From Legionella sainthelensi (lineage in GTDB: Bacteria > Pseudomonadota > Gammaproteobacteria > Legionellales > Legionellaceae), in contig NZ_LR134388.1 in assembly GCF_900637685.1 (NCBI RefSeq), positions 2,181,501 to 2,245,500 of the forward strand: 64,000 nucleotides of DNA. The letters run 5' to 3'. The notes under the pieces are model-generated. The model made no database searches, had not been told where the DNA came from, and worked only from the letters and a program-made list of their open reading frames with translations. Position 1 is the stretch's first letter, and every line of letters begins with the position of its first letter. The position numbers were made by a program, and so were the translations under genes. Positions 9,820-19,519 of the stretch are shown one piece after another.

Positions 9820-11178
9820 TTACTTTCCTGCCACCATCATCTTGTCAATGAGTATAGAACCACATCGTGTAGCAATATTAGGGTTGATATCACTTCCCAC
9901 CGCAAGAATCCCTTTAAAAATATCTTTTAAATTTCCTGCAATGGTCACTTCATCAACAGGATACTGAATCATTCCATTTTCGACCCAATAACCACTCGCC
10001 CCCCGTGAGTAGTCTCCTGTAACCCCATTTATTCCTTGACCCATTAATTCAGTAACTAACAGTCCCTTACCCATTATTTTTAATAAATCAGCCAGATCCC
10101 CTGCTGTTGGGTCAATTGTTAAATTATGCACTCCATCACTATTTGCCGTCGTCTTTAAGCCAAGCTTACGAGCGGAATAACTTCCTAATACATATTGCAT
10201 CACACGTCCTTTTTCTACTATGAGATTAGGCCGAGTGGGAACACCCTCACTATCAAATGGCGAACTCCCTAAAGCGCCCAACAAATGAGGTTGCTCATAA
10301 ATACGAATAAATTCAGGAAACACTAGTTGTCCTATGGAATCCAATAAAAAGGTATTTTTTCTATAAAGATTCGAACCACTAATTGCATTAATAAAACTTG
10401 AAAATAGGCTACTAGAAATTCGCGATGAAAAAATAATAGGGATTGTTTGTGTAGCAATCTGTTGTGCTCCCAACCGACTGACAGCTCGCTCTACTGCATT
10501 TTTTGCGACTAAATGACTGTCCACCAAGTCGTTCGCATGACGAACGGTGGTATAATCATAATCACGTTGCATTTCCTCACCCTCTTTGGCGATAAACGAA
10601 CAACTTAAACTATGGCGTGTACTATGGATGAAGCCACACCCACCATGCGTGTTTGCAAATCCATGATGGGATTCATGTGTAGACACATTAACTCCATCTG
10701 AATTTGTAATTCGCTTATCCAATGACAAGGCATAGTTTTCACATTTTATAGCTAAATCAATCGCTTGTTGAGGATTTATATCCCAAGGATGGAATAAATC
10801 AAGATCAGGATAATTAGTCGTCATTAACTCCTTATCTGCTAATCCAAAACAAGGATCTTCAGCACTCACTCTTGCTATATCGCAGGCGGCTTTAACCATT
10901 GCCTCCAAGGCAGCAGGCGATGTATCCGTACTGCTGGCTCCCCCTTTTCGTTTGCCAATATACACAGTCAAACCAATTCCTTTATCCTCACTAAAAGCAA
11001 CAGTTTCCACCTCTCTCATACGTACATCGACTGAAAAACCCTTGTCATTAGTCACAGCGACCATAGCGTCTGTTGCCCCCTCTTTTCGGGCAATTTCGAG
11101 TACCTCATTCATCAAACGAGTTAAATCTGTAGTTGACTTATGTACTTCACTATTGTTATGTTGCGGTTTAATTTGCAT
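9820..11178 (-). CDS. pmbA: Metalloprotease PmbA/TldE
   Basis: Partner of TldD in a heterodimeric cytosolic metalloprotease that processes peptides such as microcin B17 and degrades CcdA in E. coli; the catalytic HExxxH is in TldD, not PmbA. The ATG at 11178 gives 452 residues, matching E. coli PmbA (450); the track-like longer start at 11250 adds residues with no counterpart. Motifs seen: GFSVDVRMREVETVAFSED near the N-terminus, GLTVYIGKRKGGASST, and the C-terminal GASGYWVENG and IAGNLKDIF. It diverges from the glycosidase-like gene. Confidence 0.93.
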   Translation of the reverse strand: MQIKPQHNNSEVHKSTTDLTRLMNEVLEIARKEGATDAMVAVTNDKGFSVDVRMREVETVAFSEDKGIGLTVYIGKRKGGASSTDTSPAALEAMVKAACDIARVSAEDPCFGLADKELMTTNYPDLDLFHPWDINPQQAIDLAIKCENYALSLDKRITNSDGVNVSTHESHHGFANTHGGCGFIHSTRHSLSCSFIAKEGEEMQRDYDYTTVRHANDLVDSHLVAKNAVERAVSRLGAQQIATQTIPIIFSSRISSSLFSSFINAISGSNLYRKNTFLLDSIGQLVFPEFIRIYEQPHLLGALGSSPFDSEGVPTRPNLIVEKGRVMQYVLGSYSARKLGLKTTANSDGVHNLTIDPTAGDLADLLKIMGKGLLVTELMGQGINGVTGDYSRGASGYWVENGMIQYPVDEVTIAGNLKDIFKGILAVGSDINPNIATRCGSILIDKMMVAGK

Positions 11179-11223
11179 AAGAGATTCCGTGGTGTTGAAT
11201 GATGTACATAAGGATACAATAAC

Positions 11224-12009
11224 ATGTCTTCGCAAACCAATGTTTATCATGCAAACAAATTATATTTGTTCTTTTTCTTGTTTTTTATAAGTATTTTTTT
11301 AGCTCCATTTCAATCTCATGCTGAAGGAAATTGGCAGAAATTAAGCCCTGGCATAGAGTATCAGGATCTCGCAGGAGGAATACTCGCACCTTGGTCGCAT
11401 GTCTATGTTTTTCGAATCGATCTCAATAAAAATAAGTTAGGTTTGGTCAATGCAAAAAATTTATCCTTAAAAAATGCCTCTGTTAATCAATTTGCAGAAC
11501 ACAGCAACGCACTTCTAAGCCTCAATGGCGGTTTTTTTGATCATGAATTTAACCCTCTTGGACTTAGGATCACTAATGGAAAATTAGAAAATCCACTAAA
11601 GCGAATTAGTTGGTGGGGTGTTTTTTTTATAAAAAATAATAAGGCGCATATTTCGAGTCTGCGCCAGTTTCATTATGACGGTGAGATTGATTTTGCCATT
11701 CAAAGTGGCCCCCGATTATTGATCAACCGGAAAATTCCATCGCTAAAACCTGGCATTGCCGAACGATCTGCTTTGGGGATCAACGCAGACGGGAAAATTA
11801 TTCTCTTGGTCACCACCAATGCAGCAATGACTACTAATAAACTTGCTCATTTGATGCGCTCCCCCCCATTATCTTGCATCGATGCCATCAACCTGGACGG
11901 CGGTAGCTCCAGTCAATTGTATGCACATATAGGATCGTTCCTGCTAAATGTGCATGGATTCTCCAATGTTAGTGATGCAATTATCGTGAAAAAAGAGGCT
12001 TGTGATTGA
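11224..12009 (+). CDS. Exported phosphodiester glycosidase-like (NAGPA/DUF2233) protein
   Basis: A 261-residue exported protein. A hydrophobic segment (about residues 10-27, ending QSHA) acts as a signal peptide. The body carries family motifs LNGGFFDHEFNPLGLRITNG and DAINLDGGSSSQLY, typical of the phosphodiester glycosidase domain shared by human uncovering enzyme and bacterial DUF2233 proteins. These remove sugars linked through phosphodiesters or act on envelope polymers; the substrate here is unknown. Start at 11224 or at the ATG at 11248 (MQTNY-like) cannot be decided. It diverges from pmbA across 45 bases. Confidence 0.78.
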   Translation: MSSQTNVYHANKLYLFFFLFFISIFLAPFQSHAEGNWQKLSPGIEYQDLAGGILAPWSHVYVFRIDLNKNKLGLVNAKNLSLKNASVNQFAEHSNALLSLNGGFFDHEFNPLGLRITNGKLENPLKRISWWGVFFIKNNKAHISSLRQFHYDGEIDFAIQSGPRLLINRKIPSLKPGIAERSALGINADGKIILLVTTNAAMTTNKLAHLMRSPPLSCIDAINLDGGSSSQLYAHIGSFLLNVHGFSNVSDAIIVKKEACD

Positions 12010-12038
12010 GAAAAAATTATTCTGAAATTAATCACAAG

Positions 12039-12047
12039 TTATCCACA
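12039..12047 (+). promoter_or_regulatory. DnaA box upstream of nrdA
   Basis: TTATCCACA, a perfect DnaA box. In E. coli DnaA binds the nrdAB promoter and couples it to replication, so the location before nrdA is meaningful. It is about 190 bases before the nrdA start. A single 9-mer could occur by chance. Confidence 0.45.
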
Positions 12048-12096
12048 ATATATTCCCACTTTATTCTCTTGACAAAAATACATTAACCACTAACAA

Positions 12097-12144
12097 ACAC
12101 ATTATATTGTTGCGTCAACTAAAAAAATACACTATATATTGTTT
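12097..12144 (+). promoter_or_regulatory. Two NrdR boxes in the nrdAB promoter
   Basis: Box 2, ACACTATATATTGTTT at 12129-12144, matches the NrdR consensus ACACwATATATwGTGT at 15 of 16 positions. Box 1, ACACATTATATTGTTG at 12097-12112, matches at 13 of 16. The starts are 32 bases apart, about three helical turns, which is the known cooperative arrangement for NrdR repression of ribonucleotide reductase operons. Box 2 contains TATATA at 12133-12138, which with TTGCGT at 12110-12115 (17-base spacer) could be the promoter itself. Confidence 0.75.
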
Positions 12145-12233
12145 TGTTGATTACTTTTTTTGTTGATTTTTAACTCCTATACTGTAATTATATCCACTTC
12201 AAATAATAAAAATTAAAACCCAGCGGAGGAAAA

Positions 12234-15059
12234 ATGTCTGCAACTATTGATCCGGTAAATGATGTGCCGCAAATCAGTCAATTGGAATTGACCGCTAATG
12301 CCCCTGGTTTATTAAAAACCATTAAGCGCAATGGTAAAGTAGTAAATTACGATGATACAAAAATTAAAATAGCAATTACCAAAGCCTTTATTGCTGACGA
12401 AGGAGGCACAGCGTCTACATCGGATCGTATCCATCAGCAAATTGAAGAACTTACTCGTCAAATCACACAAGTCTTTAAACGCCGTTTACCCAGTGGTGGC
12501 GCGGTTCATATAGAAGACATCCAGGATCAAGTCGAGCTAGCACTTATGCGTAGCGGCCACTATAAAGTAGCCAGAGCCTATGTGTTATACCGCGAAGAGC
12601 ATCGTAGAGCACGCGAAAATGAATTAAAAAAGCAAGCGAGTGACCAGAAGCTTCTGTTAATTACTATGCCTGATGGAGAATTAAAACCATTAGACACAGA
12701 ACGAATGAATACGATTGTTCATGAAGCATGTCGCAATCTAGAACATGTTGAAGCGGAACCAGTCATTAAAGATGCACTGCGCAACCTTTATAATGAAGCA
12801 AAATTCGCCGATGTACATAAAGCATTAATTATGGCGGCACGTACTTTAGTTGAAAAAGAGCCAAACTACACTTATGTCAGCGCACGCTTACTATTAGACA
12901 GTTTACGAATAGAAGCATTGCATAAATTAGGTATTGAAGCAGACGCTACCTTTGATGAAATGAGTCAACTCTACCCTGCTTATTTTAAAATCTATGTTGC
13001 CCATGGCATCAAGCAAGGAATGCTTGATGAAAAAATGGTTGATTTTGATTTAGAAAAATTGGGTAAAGCACTATTACCTGAGCGTGACATGAAATTTACC
13101 TATCTAAGCTTGCAGACTTTATATGATCGTTATTTTATTCATGACCAAGGAACACGTTATGAATTACCCCAGGCTTTTTTCATGCGCGTTGCTATGGGTC
13201 TGGCAATACGGGAGAAAGATAAAAATGAAAAAGCAATTGAGTTTTACCAATTATTGTCTTCTTTTGATTACATGTCCTCTACACCAACCCTATTTAACTC
13301 TGGGACGATTAGACCCCAGCTCTCCAGCTGCTATTTGACTACAGTCCCTGATCATTTAGATGGTATTTACAGTGCCATTAAAGACAATGCCTTGCTTTCT
13401 AAATATGCAGGAGGTTTAGGTAATGACTGGACACCCGTACGTGCAATGGGATCTCACATCAAAGGAACTAACGGAAAATCACAAGGCGTAGTTCCTTTTC
13501 TAAATGTTGCTGATGCCACAGCAGTTGCCGTAAACCAAGGAGGAAAACGCAAAGGCGCCGTTTGTGCTTATTTGGAGTGTTGGCATAAAGACGTAGAAGA
13601 GTTTTTAGAATTAAGAAAAAATACTGGAGATGATCGACGTCGTACCCATGATATGAATACTGCATTGTGGATACCCGATTTATTTATGATGCGTGTACGC
13701 GAAGATGCTGATTGGACTTTATTTTCTCCTGATGAAGTTCCCGAGTTACATGATCAATTCGGTAAGGCCTTTGAAGCTTTATATGGTGAATATGAAGAAA
13801 AAGCCCGCCAAGGTCTTATGAAAAATGTAAAAACTGTATCTGCAGTCAAACTGTGGCGCAAAATGTTATCCATGCTTTTTGAAACTGGCCACCCATGGAT
13901 GACATTTAAAGATCCATGTAACTTGCGCTCACCACAGCAACATTCTGGCGTGGTTCACAGCTCTAACTTATGTACTGAAATTACGCTTAATACTTCAGAA
14001 GAAGAAATTGCTGTATGTAATTTGGGCAGCATCAATCTTCCTGCGCACATCAAAAATGGCCAACTCGATATTGAGAAATTAAAACAAACTATTAAAACAG
14101 CCGTTCGTATGTTGGATAACGTAATTGATATTAATTATTATTCTGTACCTCAAGCACGTAACTCCAATTTAAAACACAGACCTGTTGGCCTTGGTTTAAT
14201 GGGCTTCCAGGATGCATTGTATGAATTAAAAATCGATTATGCTTCTCAAGAAGCCGTCGAATTTGCTGATTCATCTATGGAATTAATTAGCTATTATGCA
14301 ATCGAAGCATCTTGTGATTTAGCTAAAGAAAGAGGCAGCTACTCCAGTTACGAAGGTTCTTTATGGAGTAAAGGCATATTGCCAATTGACTCTATTAATT
14401 TATTACAACAAGCGCGTAATAAATACTTGGAGCAAGATCGTTCACAACGCTTAGATTGGGAAAGCTTGCGCATTAAAGTACGTACTCAAGGAATGCGTAA
14501 CTCAAACGTAATGGCTATCGCGCCAACAGCCACCATCTCTAATATTTGCGGTGTAGCGCAATCCATTGAACCTACTTATCAAAACTTATATGTCAAATCC
14601 AATTTGTCAGGTGAATTTACAGTGATCAACCCCTATCTGGTTGCAGATTTGAAAGCTCTGGATCTTTGGGATGAAGTGATGGTTAATGACTTGAAATATT
14701 TTAATGGCAGCGTACAACCAATCAGTCGTATTCCAGCTGACTTGAAAAAACGTTATGCGACCTCCTTTGAAATGGATCCGATTTGGTTAGTTGATGCTGC
14801 TTCTCGTCGCCAAAAATGGATCGATCAAGCCCAATCACTCAACATCTATATGGCCCAGCCTTCTGGTAAAAAACTGGATCAGCTTTACATGCATGCATGG
14901 ATTCGTGGGTTAAAAACAACTTATTATTTACGTAGCATGGGCGCATCTAATGCAGAAAAATCCACTGTGACTGATAGTGCACTCAATGCAGTCAAAATAA
15001 TGACCGAAGCACCCAAAGCATGCTCCATACTCGATCCAGACTGCGAAGCGTGCCAATAA
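12234..15059 (+). CDS. nrdA: Ribonucleoside-diphosphate reductase, large (alpha) subunit
   Basis: Class Ia reductase alpha subunit; reduces NDPs to dNDPs. It is 941 residues, longer than E. coli NrdA (761), because two ATP-cone modules precede the barrel: one around 27-125 (KTIKRNGKVVNYDDTKI) and a second around 135-230. Active-site residues are visible: C366 (LSSCYL), C580 and E582 (SNLCTEI), and C595 (AVCNLGSINL). The C-terminus ends with swinging-arm cysteines (DPDCEACQ). SD GGAGG sits just upstream. nrdB follows after 15 bases in the same operon, under NrdR-type boxes. Confidence 0.96.
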   Translation: MSATIDPVNDVPQISQLELTANAPGLLKTIKRNGKVVNYDDTKIKIAITKAFIADEGGTASTSDRIHQQIEELTRQITQVFKRRLPSGGAVHIEDIQDQVELALMRSGHYKVARAYVLYREEHRRARENELKKQASDQKLLLITMPDGELKPLDTERMNTIVHEACRNLEHVEAEPVIKDALRNLYNEAKFADVHKALIMAARTLVEKEPNYTYVSARLLLDSLRIEALHKLGIEADATFDEMSQLYPAYFKIYVAHGIKQGMLDEKMVDFDLEKLGKALLPERDMKFTYLSLQTLYDRYFIHDQGTRYELPQAFFMRVAMGLAIREKDKNEKAIEFYQLLSSFDYMSSTPTLFNSGTIRPQLSSCYLTTVPDHLDGIYSAIKDNALLSKYAGGLGNDWTPVRAMGSHIKGTNGKSQGVVPFLNVADATAVAVNQGGKRKGAVCAYLECWHKDVEEFLELRKNTGDDRRRTHDMNTALWIPDLFMMRVREDADWTLFSPDEVPELHDQFGKAFEALYGEYEEKARQGLMKNVKTVSAVKLWRKMLSMLFETGHPWMTFKDPCNLRSPQQHSGVVHSSNLCTEITLNTSEEEIAVCNLGSINLPAHIKNGQLDIEKLKQTIKTAVRMLDNVIDINYYSVPQARNSNLKHRPVGLGLMGFQDALYELKIDYASQEAVEFADSSMELISYYAIEASCDLAKERGSYSSYEGSLWSKGILPIDSINLLQQARNKYLEQDRSQRLDWESLRIKVRTQGMRNSNVMAIAPTATISNICGVAQSIEPTYQNLYVKSNLSGEFTVINPYLVADLKALDLWDEVMVNDLKYFNGSVQPISRIPADLKKRYATSFEMDPIWLVDAASRRQKWIDQAQSLNIYMAQPSGKKLDQLYMHAWIRGLKTTYYLRSMGASNAEKSTVTDSALNAVKIMTEAPKACSILDPDCEACQ

Positions 15060-15074
15060 TTAGGAAGAACTTAA

Positions 15075-16175
15075 ATGTCAGAAAATATCATACAACAACA
15101 AGACATCACTCTTACAGGTGCGACAGGCTATGAGTCTCTTGAAATGGGAGCTGCGCGCATTCATGTGGATGATAAGCGTATTATCAATTGCCGAGCAGAC
15201 TTAAACCAGCTCGTTCCCTTTAAATACAAGTGGGCTTGGGATAAATATTTAACCGCTTGTGCTAATCACTGGATGCCCAATGAAATCAGTATGAGTGCTG
15301 ACGTAGCACTCTGGAAAGATCCTAATGGCCTTACAGAAGCAGAACGTTTAATTATCAAACGCAACTTAGGCTTTTTCTCAACAGCCGACTCTTTAGTTGC
15401 CAATAATCTGGTTCTGGCTGTTTATAGACATATAACCAATCCAGAATGCAGACAATATCTCTTGCGGCAAGCCTTTGAAGAGGCTCTGCATACCCATGCG
15501 TATCAATATGTTATTGAAAGTTTGGGACTTGACGAAGCAGAAGTCTTCAATATGTATCGGGAAATTCCTTCAGTAGCTACTAAAGCAGCTTGGGCATTAC
15601 CCTATACCCAAAGTTTGGCCGATGAAACATTCCACACCGGTACTGTAGAGAATGACCAACGATTATTACGCGATTTAATTGCTTTTTATGTCGTATTTGA
15701 GGGAATATTCTTCTATGTTGGGTTTACACAAATTCTTTCCATGGGTCGTAGAAACAAAATGGTAGGCACCTCGGAGCAATTCCAATACATTTTACGCGAT
15801 GAATCCATGCATATGAATTTTGGTATTGATGTGATTAATCAAATTAAAATTGAAAATCCACATTTATGGACTTCTGAATTTAAAGAAGAAATAATTCAGC
15901 TCATTCGTCAAGGAGTAGATTTGGAATATCAATATGCCAAAGATACTATGCCACAAGGAATTCTTGGAATGAATGCAGAAATGTTTGAAGAGTACTTACA
16001 CTTCATTGCAAATCGTCGCCTGACTCAAATTGGTTTAGCAGAACAATATCCAGGTGCTGTCAATCCATTCCCATGGATGAGTGAAATGATGGATTTGAAA
16101 AAAGAGAAAAACTTCTTCGAAACTCGTGTGATTGAATATCAGGCAGGAGGCACGTTAAGCTGGGAAGATGAATAA
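15075..16175 (+). CDS. nrdB: Ribonucleoside-diphosphate reductase, small (beta) subunit
   Basis: Class Ia beta subunit holding the di-iron centre and tyrosyl radical, 366 residues. In [11 protein letters not shown] the iron ligands E136 and H139 and the radical tyrosine Y143 have exactly the spacing of E. coli E115, H118 and Y122. Further ligands are in [10 protein letters not shown] and [18 protein letters not shown] precedes the ATG. It is cotranscribed with nrdA. An inverted repeat follows the stop. Confidence 0.96.
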   Translation: MSENIIQQQDITLTGATGYESLEMGAARIHVDDKRIINCRADLNQLVPFKYKWAWDKYLTACANHWMPNEISMSADVALWKDPNGLTEAERLIIKRNLGFFSTADSLVANNLVLAVYRHITNPECRQYLLRQAFEEALHTHAYQYVIESLGLDEAEVFNMYREIPSVATKAAWALPYTQSLADETFHTGTVENDQRLLRDLIAFYVVFEGIFFYVGFTQILSMGRRNKMVGTSEQFQYILRDESMHMNFGIDVINQIKIENPHLWTSEFKEEIIQLIRQGVDLEYQYAKDTMPQGILGMNAEMFEEYLHFIANRRLTQIGLAEQYPGAVNPFPWMSEMMDLKKEKNFFETRVIEYQAGGTLSWEDE

Positions 16176-16219
16176 GTTCTCAATTAAGCCCAGAGACACC
16201 TGAAATAGTGATAAACAAA

Positions 16220-16276
16220 TAACATGCATCATTGCACTGTCTTATGTTGTAGTAAGAGAAGCAATAATGCATGTTA
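16220..16276. repeat. Long inverted repeat after nrdB
   Basis: Arms of 16 bases, TAACATGCATCATTGC (16220-16235) and GCAATAATGCATGTTA (16261-16276), pair at 15 of 16 positions around a 25-base loop that itself can close with CTTA/TAAG. It lies 45 bases after nrdB and may be a terminator or mRNA-stabilising hairpin; there is no clear T-run. The remainder of the gap up to 16474 shows no gene. Confidence 0.45.
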
Positions 16277-16474
16277 CTTACATTAGCTGTAGCAGTTCAC
16301 CCCCATTATCCCTCCCCGAAATCACTTAATGCCTCTCCATGATAAAGATTTTTTTTACTGCTAAATAATGTCATAATGCACCCGCAGTTTTATAAAAATA
16401 GAATTGATTTTATTAACTTTGTTTTTAAAAACAGCTTAATTTAAATAAACCTATATCAAACAGGATGTTTTACT

Positions 16475-17299
16475 ATGAAAAAATTTTTTTGTTCTCTCGG
16501 TTTGAGTTTTTGTCTCGTATCCAGCGTATTTGCAAGTGATAGTCCAATAGACCTACTAAATTCTGAAATTACAAATATTCTTGCTCCCTTTCAAAATCAA
16601 AGCACTACAGCTAAACTCAAGTTTGATGCAGTAGAAATCGATGATGAACGCGCAACTAACGTCATTTTAAATGGGCTTTATAGCAAAGTTGGTTCAACCA
16701 ATACCTTTAATGTGTCAATTGATAATCTAAGCTATGATTATGGAGATGGAAAATCGCCAACCACTGCTTTAAAAGGTTCAATTGGGCTCGATCTTACCAA
16801 ATTTTTAACGCGCGATGAAAGTAATAAGATAATTCCAAGCGCTATTGAGTTTTTGCAAGAACTTACAAAAGAGTATACTGAAGAATACGGAGAAGCAATT
16901 TCAGTCAATGGTGTGGTCACGTCAACTACTAAAGATACCGATGGTAATTACACAGGGTTAACTGCATTAGTTTCAGCAAAAATCGATCTTGATAAACTTC
17001 CAGAAGACCAATCTCGTGACTCAGTTATGGTAACCGATGTAGTGGTCTCACTCACATTAAATCTAAAAACAGGAATAGCTATAGATTCCTATGTAATCAG
17101 TAACCCAGAATATTGGGGATTCAAAGAGGATCAATTAGGTCTAAAAGAAGTACTAGAACGTCTGCTGAATCGTGATGAAGAAGCACTAGCGATTATTAAC
17201 GGACTATTTATGTATTTTGACTATATGGCTTCTGATATTGTTGAAATGGACAACTCATCATTTTGGAAACTTTTCCCTAAAAAACACCTATTAAAGTAA
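16475..17299 (+). CDS. Exported protein of unknown function
   Basis: A 274-residue protein I do not recognise. It has a clear signal peptide (MKKFFCSLGLSFCLVSSVFAS) and no further membrane span. The mature part alternates beta-like stretches with acidic segments (KYTEEYGEAIS-like region near 130-140; LLNRDEEALAIIN near 230). The shape, N-terminal signal plus long amphipathic beta-stretches (LKFDAVEIDDERATNVIL), suggests a periplasmic protein or lipid-binding barrel. SD AGGA is upstream. It stands alone, followed by a hairpin at 17311-17338. Confidence 0.6.
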   Translation: MKKFFCSLGLSFCLVSSVFASDSPIDLLNSEITNILAPFQNQSTTAKLKFDAVEIDDERATNVILNGLYSKVGSTNTFNVSIDNLSYDYGDGKSPTTALKGSIGLDLTKFLTRDESNKIIPSAIEFLQELTKEYTEEYGEAISVNGVVTSTTKDTDGNYTGLTALVSAKIDLDKLPEDQSRDSVMVTDVVVSLTLNLKTGIAIDSYVISNPEYWGFKEDQLGLKEVLERLLNRDEEALAIINGLFMYFDYMASDIVEMDNSSFWKLFPKKHLLK

Positions 17300-17310
17300 C
17301 ATGAAGCAGG

Positions 17311-17338
17311 CATCAAAGGCATCTTACTGTCTTTGATG
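17311..17338 (+). terminator. Possible terminator after the 16475 gene
   Basis: CATCAAAG (17311-17318) pairs with CTTTGATG (17331-17338), 12-base loop, starting 12 bases after the stop. The T-run that should follow is poor, so this is a weak call. Confidence 0.35.
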
Positions 17339-17442
17339 TCTTAAGCTTACGATAAATATTCACTTAAATTCGATCATTATTTAGGACCTAAGTTTTTGAG
17401 TTTAATAATCCTTACTCAATCGCCAAAATAAAGGAATACCTT

Positions 17443-17952
17443 ATGAAAACACAACATACAAAGCAAAACGACACTACCAATTACAGTTTTTTACTTAAAT
17501 GCATGGCTGCTCTCACAGCAGCTGCAGTAGCCACCGCAGGAATACTTGCAGCAGTAAGCCTCAAGTCTACGGCAGCAACCACGACCACAATAGCTGCTAA
17601 AATGGCATTTGCATCAGCTTTTACACCGCTATTTCCAATTGCGTTTGTCTTAATTGGTCTTGTTTGTGTATTACCTTTTTTATTTAGCCGCAACACTACT
17701 TATACACCCAGCAGCACCGTTACTACTGGTTATAATACTTTTGGTTTTTATTCTCCCAGTAATTCTACTGCATCAGTTTTTACGGACTCTCACCGCCATG
17801 GACATCGGGATACAGGATCTGTTTATTCTAGCAGCCATGTACACGGGCATGATAGTCACGTATATGGACATGATAGTGGTAACAATGTGCATGGACACGA
17901 TAGCCACACCCATGGCCACAGTACTAATGTGAATGTGCACAGTCACCGTTAA
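17443..17952 (+). CDS. Membrane protein with histidine-rich tail
   Basis: A 169-residue protein with two hydrophobic segments (about 12-38, Ala-rich, and 55-82) forming a hairpin in the membrane. It is followed by a Ser/Thr/Tyr-rich linker and a C-terminal 50 residues very rich in His, Gly, Ser and Asp (repeats of the type HGHDSHVYGHDS). Such tails bind divalent metals (Zn, Ni, Cu) in other proteins; that use is inferred. Good SD AAGGAA. Not assignable to a named family. A terminator hairpin follows directly. Confidence 0.6.
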   Translation: MKTQHTKQNDTTNYSFLLKCMAALTAAAVATAGILAAVSLKSTAATTTTIAAKMAFASAFTPLFPIAFVLIGLVCVLPFLFSRNTTYTPSSTVTTGYNTFGFYSPSNSTASVFTDSHRHGHRDTGSVYSSSHVHGHDSHVYGHDSGNNVHGHDSHTHGHSTNVNVHSHR

Positions 17953-17959
17953 AACGTCT

Positions 17960-17982
17960 TCTTCTCCCTCAAAGGGAGAAGA
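17960..17982 (+). terminator. Terminator hairpin after the His-rich gene
   Basis: Perfect 10-bp stem TCTTCTCCCT / AGGGAGAAGA with a 3-base loop, followed by TTTAAAAA, starting 8 bases after the stop codon. Position and short loop support rho-independent termination, though the T-tract is short. Confidence 0.65.
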
Positions 17983-18138
17983 TTTAAAAATACTTATTAT
18001 GATATAAAATAGATTACCCTTCCTGTTAGCCCCAAAGACCATAAAATTCATTTAACGATCAAATAGTGCTATATTTAACCATAGCATCCCTAATTAAGGA
18101 TACTGATTATTTTAAATATATATGCAGGGAGGATGCAA

Positions 18139-18426
18139 ATGAAAAACATATTACTTATCGCATTGCAATTAGCAGTTGCTACAGCTGTATTTGCTGATAC
18201 CACCATCATCACAGAAACCAAAACATGGAAAAGCGTTCCTATAACCGTTGATCCACAAACCCAAACTTATACCACAGTTGAGGGGCCTGTTCCCGAAGGC
18301 GATTATTACTATACGTACTCAGGATATCGATGTCTAAAAGAAAAAGTAGAAGTTGTTGGAGGCAATGTCATTATATATCATTCTGGCACCGCTGGTGGAG
18401 GTGACATATATTGCTATCCCGAATAA
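18139..18426 (+). CDS. Small exported protein, unknown function
   Basis: A 95-residue protein with a signal peptide (MKNILLIALQLAVATAVFAD) and a mature part of about 75 residues rich in Thr and Tyr, with two cysteines (YRCLKEK and IYCYPE) that could form a disulphide. The start is set at 18139 because AGGGAGG ends directly against the alternative ATG at 18133, leaving no spacer for it. No family recognised. Confidence 0.6.
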   Translation: MKNILLIALQLAVATAVFADTTIITETKTWKSVPITVDPQTQTYTTVEGPVPEGDYYYTYSGYRCLKEKVEVVGGNVIIYHSGTAGGGDIYCYPE

Positions 18427-18465
18427 CAAATAGGGATAACTCAGCATTATGATTTTAGGGATAGA

Positions 18466-18506
18466 GTGAAGCAGAACTGCGCAAAAGTACCACTGTTTTG
18501 CTTCAC
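18466..18506. terminator. Possible bidirectional terminator
   Basis: GTGAAGCA (18466-18473) and TGCTTCAC (18499-18506) form an 8-bp stem between the convergent small exported gene and the ABC ATPase gene. The loop is long (25 bases) and T-tracts are absent, so support is modest. Confidence 0.35.
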
Positions 18507-18529
18507 ATGACCTAATCTTCCCTTTACTC

Positions 18530-19519
18530 TTATAAAACCATTCCATTTACCTGACTATCCCAAAGCTTTTTAAAGTAACTATCTTGGTTATTAACCAAGT
18601 CATCAAAAGCCCCCTCTTCGATGATCATGCCATCTTCCATTACCACGATTCTATCCATATGACGAATAGTAGACAAGCGATGGGCAATAGCAATTACCGT
18701 TGCCTTGTTTTGTTCTAACATTTCATTAATTGACTGTTGAATTTCCTGCTCCGAAATACTATCAAGACTTGAAGTTGCCTCATCTAGAATAACAATTGTT
18801 GCATTTTTTAAAAATGCTCTGGCAATTGCAATTCGTTGGCGTTGCCCGCCAGAAAGTTTTACTCCTCTCTCACCAACAAGAGTATTATATTTTTCCGGCA
18901 ATGACTCAATAAAATCATCTATATTTGCCATGACTGCCGCCATTTTTATATCCTGCAGTGTAGCATTATCTTTTGCATAGCCTATATTTTCACCGATCGT
19001 ACGATGAAAAAGCATAATATCTTGGGGAATAAGCGCAATTTGTTGCCGTAATGAATCGGATGTAATGCTTGCAATAGGCCTATCATCAATAAAAATCTGA
19101 CCTGAAGTAGGCTTGAAGTTCTTCAATAGCAACGAAATCAAAGTAGATTTCCCGGCCCCAGAATGCCCGACTAAACCAATCTTCTCACCCGGCTTAATGC
19201 GTAAATTAAGATTTGCAAATACAGACTTTCCTTCATTATAAACAAAAGATAATTGATCAAAATCAATTTTTCCTTCACTTAGTTGAAAGTCTTGTGCCTG
19301 AGGATCATCAACAGATTCATGAGGCATAGATAAAATAGTAAAAGAAGATTTGAAATCACCAATTTCTTTTAAAAAAGTACAAAGGCTACTCATAAGCGTC
19401 CATAAATCAAAAGAAATTGTAATCGCTGTCAGCATGACAAACAGAAAGTCGCCTGTTGAAATTTCTCCATGCGTACGTAAATATATCATGAACAAAAAAC
19501 AGTAATTAGCATGAACCAA
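18530..19519 (-). CDS. ABC exporter, ATPase half (3' part of a frameshifted gene)
   Basis: C-terminal part of an exporter of the MsbA/LapB type. It has the last membrane helices (FLFVMLTAITISFDLWTLM) and a full nucleotide-binding domain: Walker A GLVGHSGAGKSTL, Q-loop LIPQDIMLFH, signature LSGGQRQRIAIA, Walker B ATIVILDEATSSLD, and H-loop AIAHRLST. The transmembrane half is in the adjacent frame (next entry). The ATG at 19519 is probably not a real start, because the reading simply continues from the upstream gene if one base is added to a six-A run at 19494-19499. Joined, the protein would be about 590 residues, normal for a half-exporter. Substrate unknown. Confidence 0.8.
   Translation of the reverse strand: MVHANYCFLFMIYLRTHGEISTGDFLFVMLTAITISFDLWTLMSSLCTFLKEIGDFKSSFTILSMPHESVDDPQAQDFQLSEGKIDFDQLSFVYNEGKSVFANLNLRIKPGEKIGLVGHSGAGKSTLISLLLKNFKPTSGQIFIDDRPIASITSDSLRQQIALIPQDIMLFHRTIGENIGYAKDNATLQDIKMAAVMANIDDFIESLPEKYNTLVGERGVKLSGGQRQRIAIARAFLKNATIVILDEATSSLDSISEQEIQQSINEMLEQNKATVIAIAHRLSTIRHMDRIVVMEDGMIIEEGAFDDLVNNQDSYFKKLWDSQVNGMVL

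Noticed and set aside
17481..18051. Overlapping ORFs in the His-rich gene region
   Set aside because: Shadows of the His-rich repeat in other frames; no SD and low-complexity content explains them.
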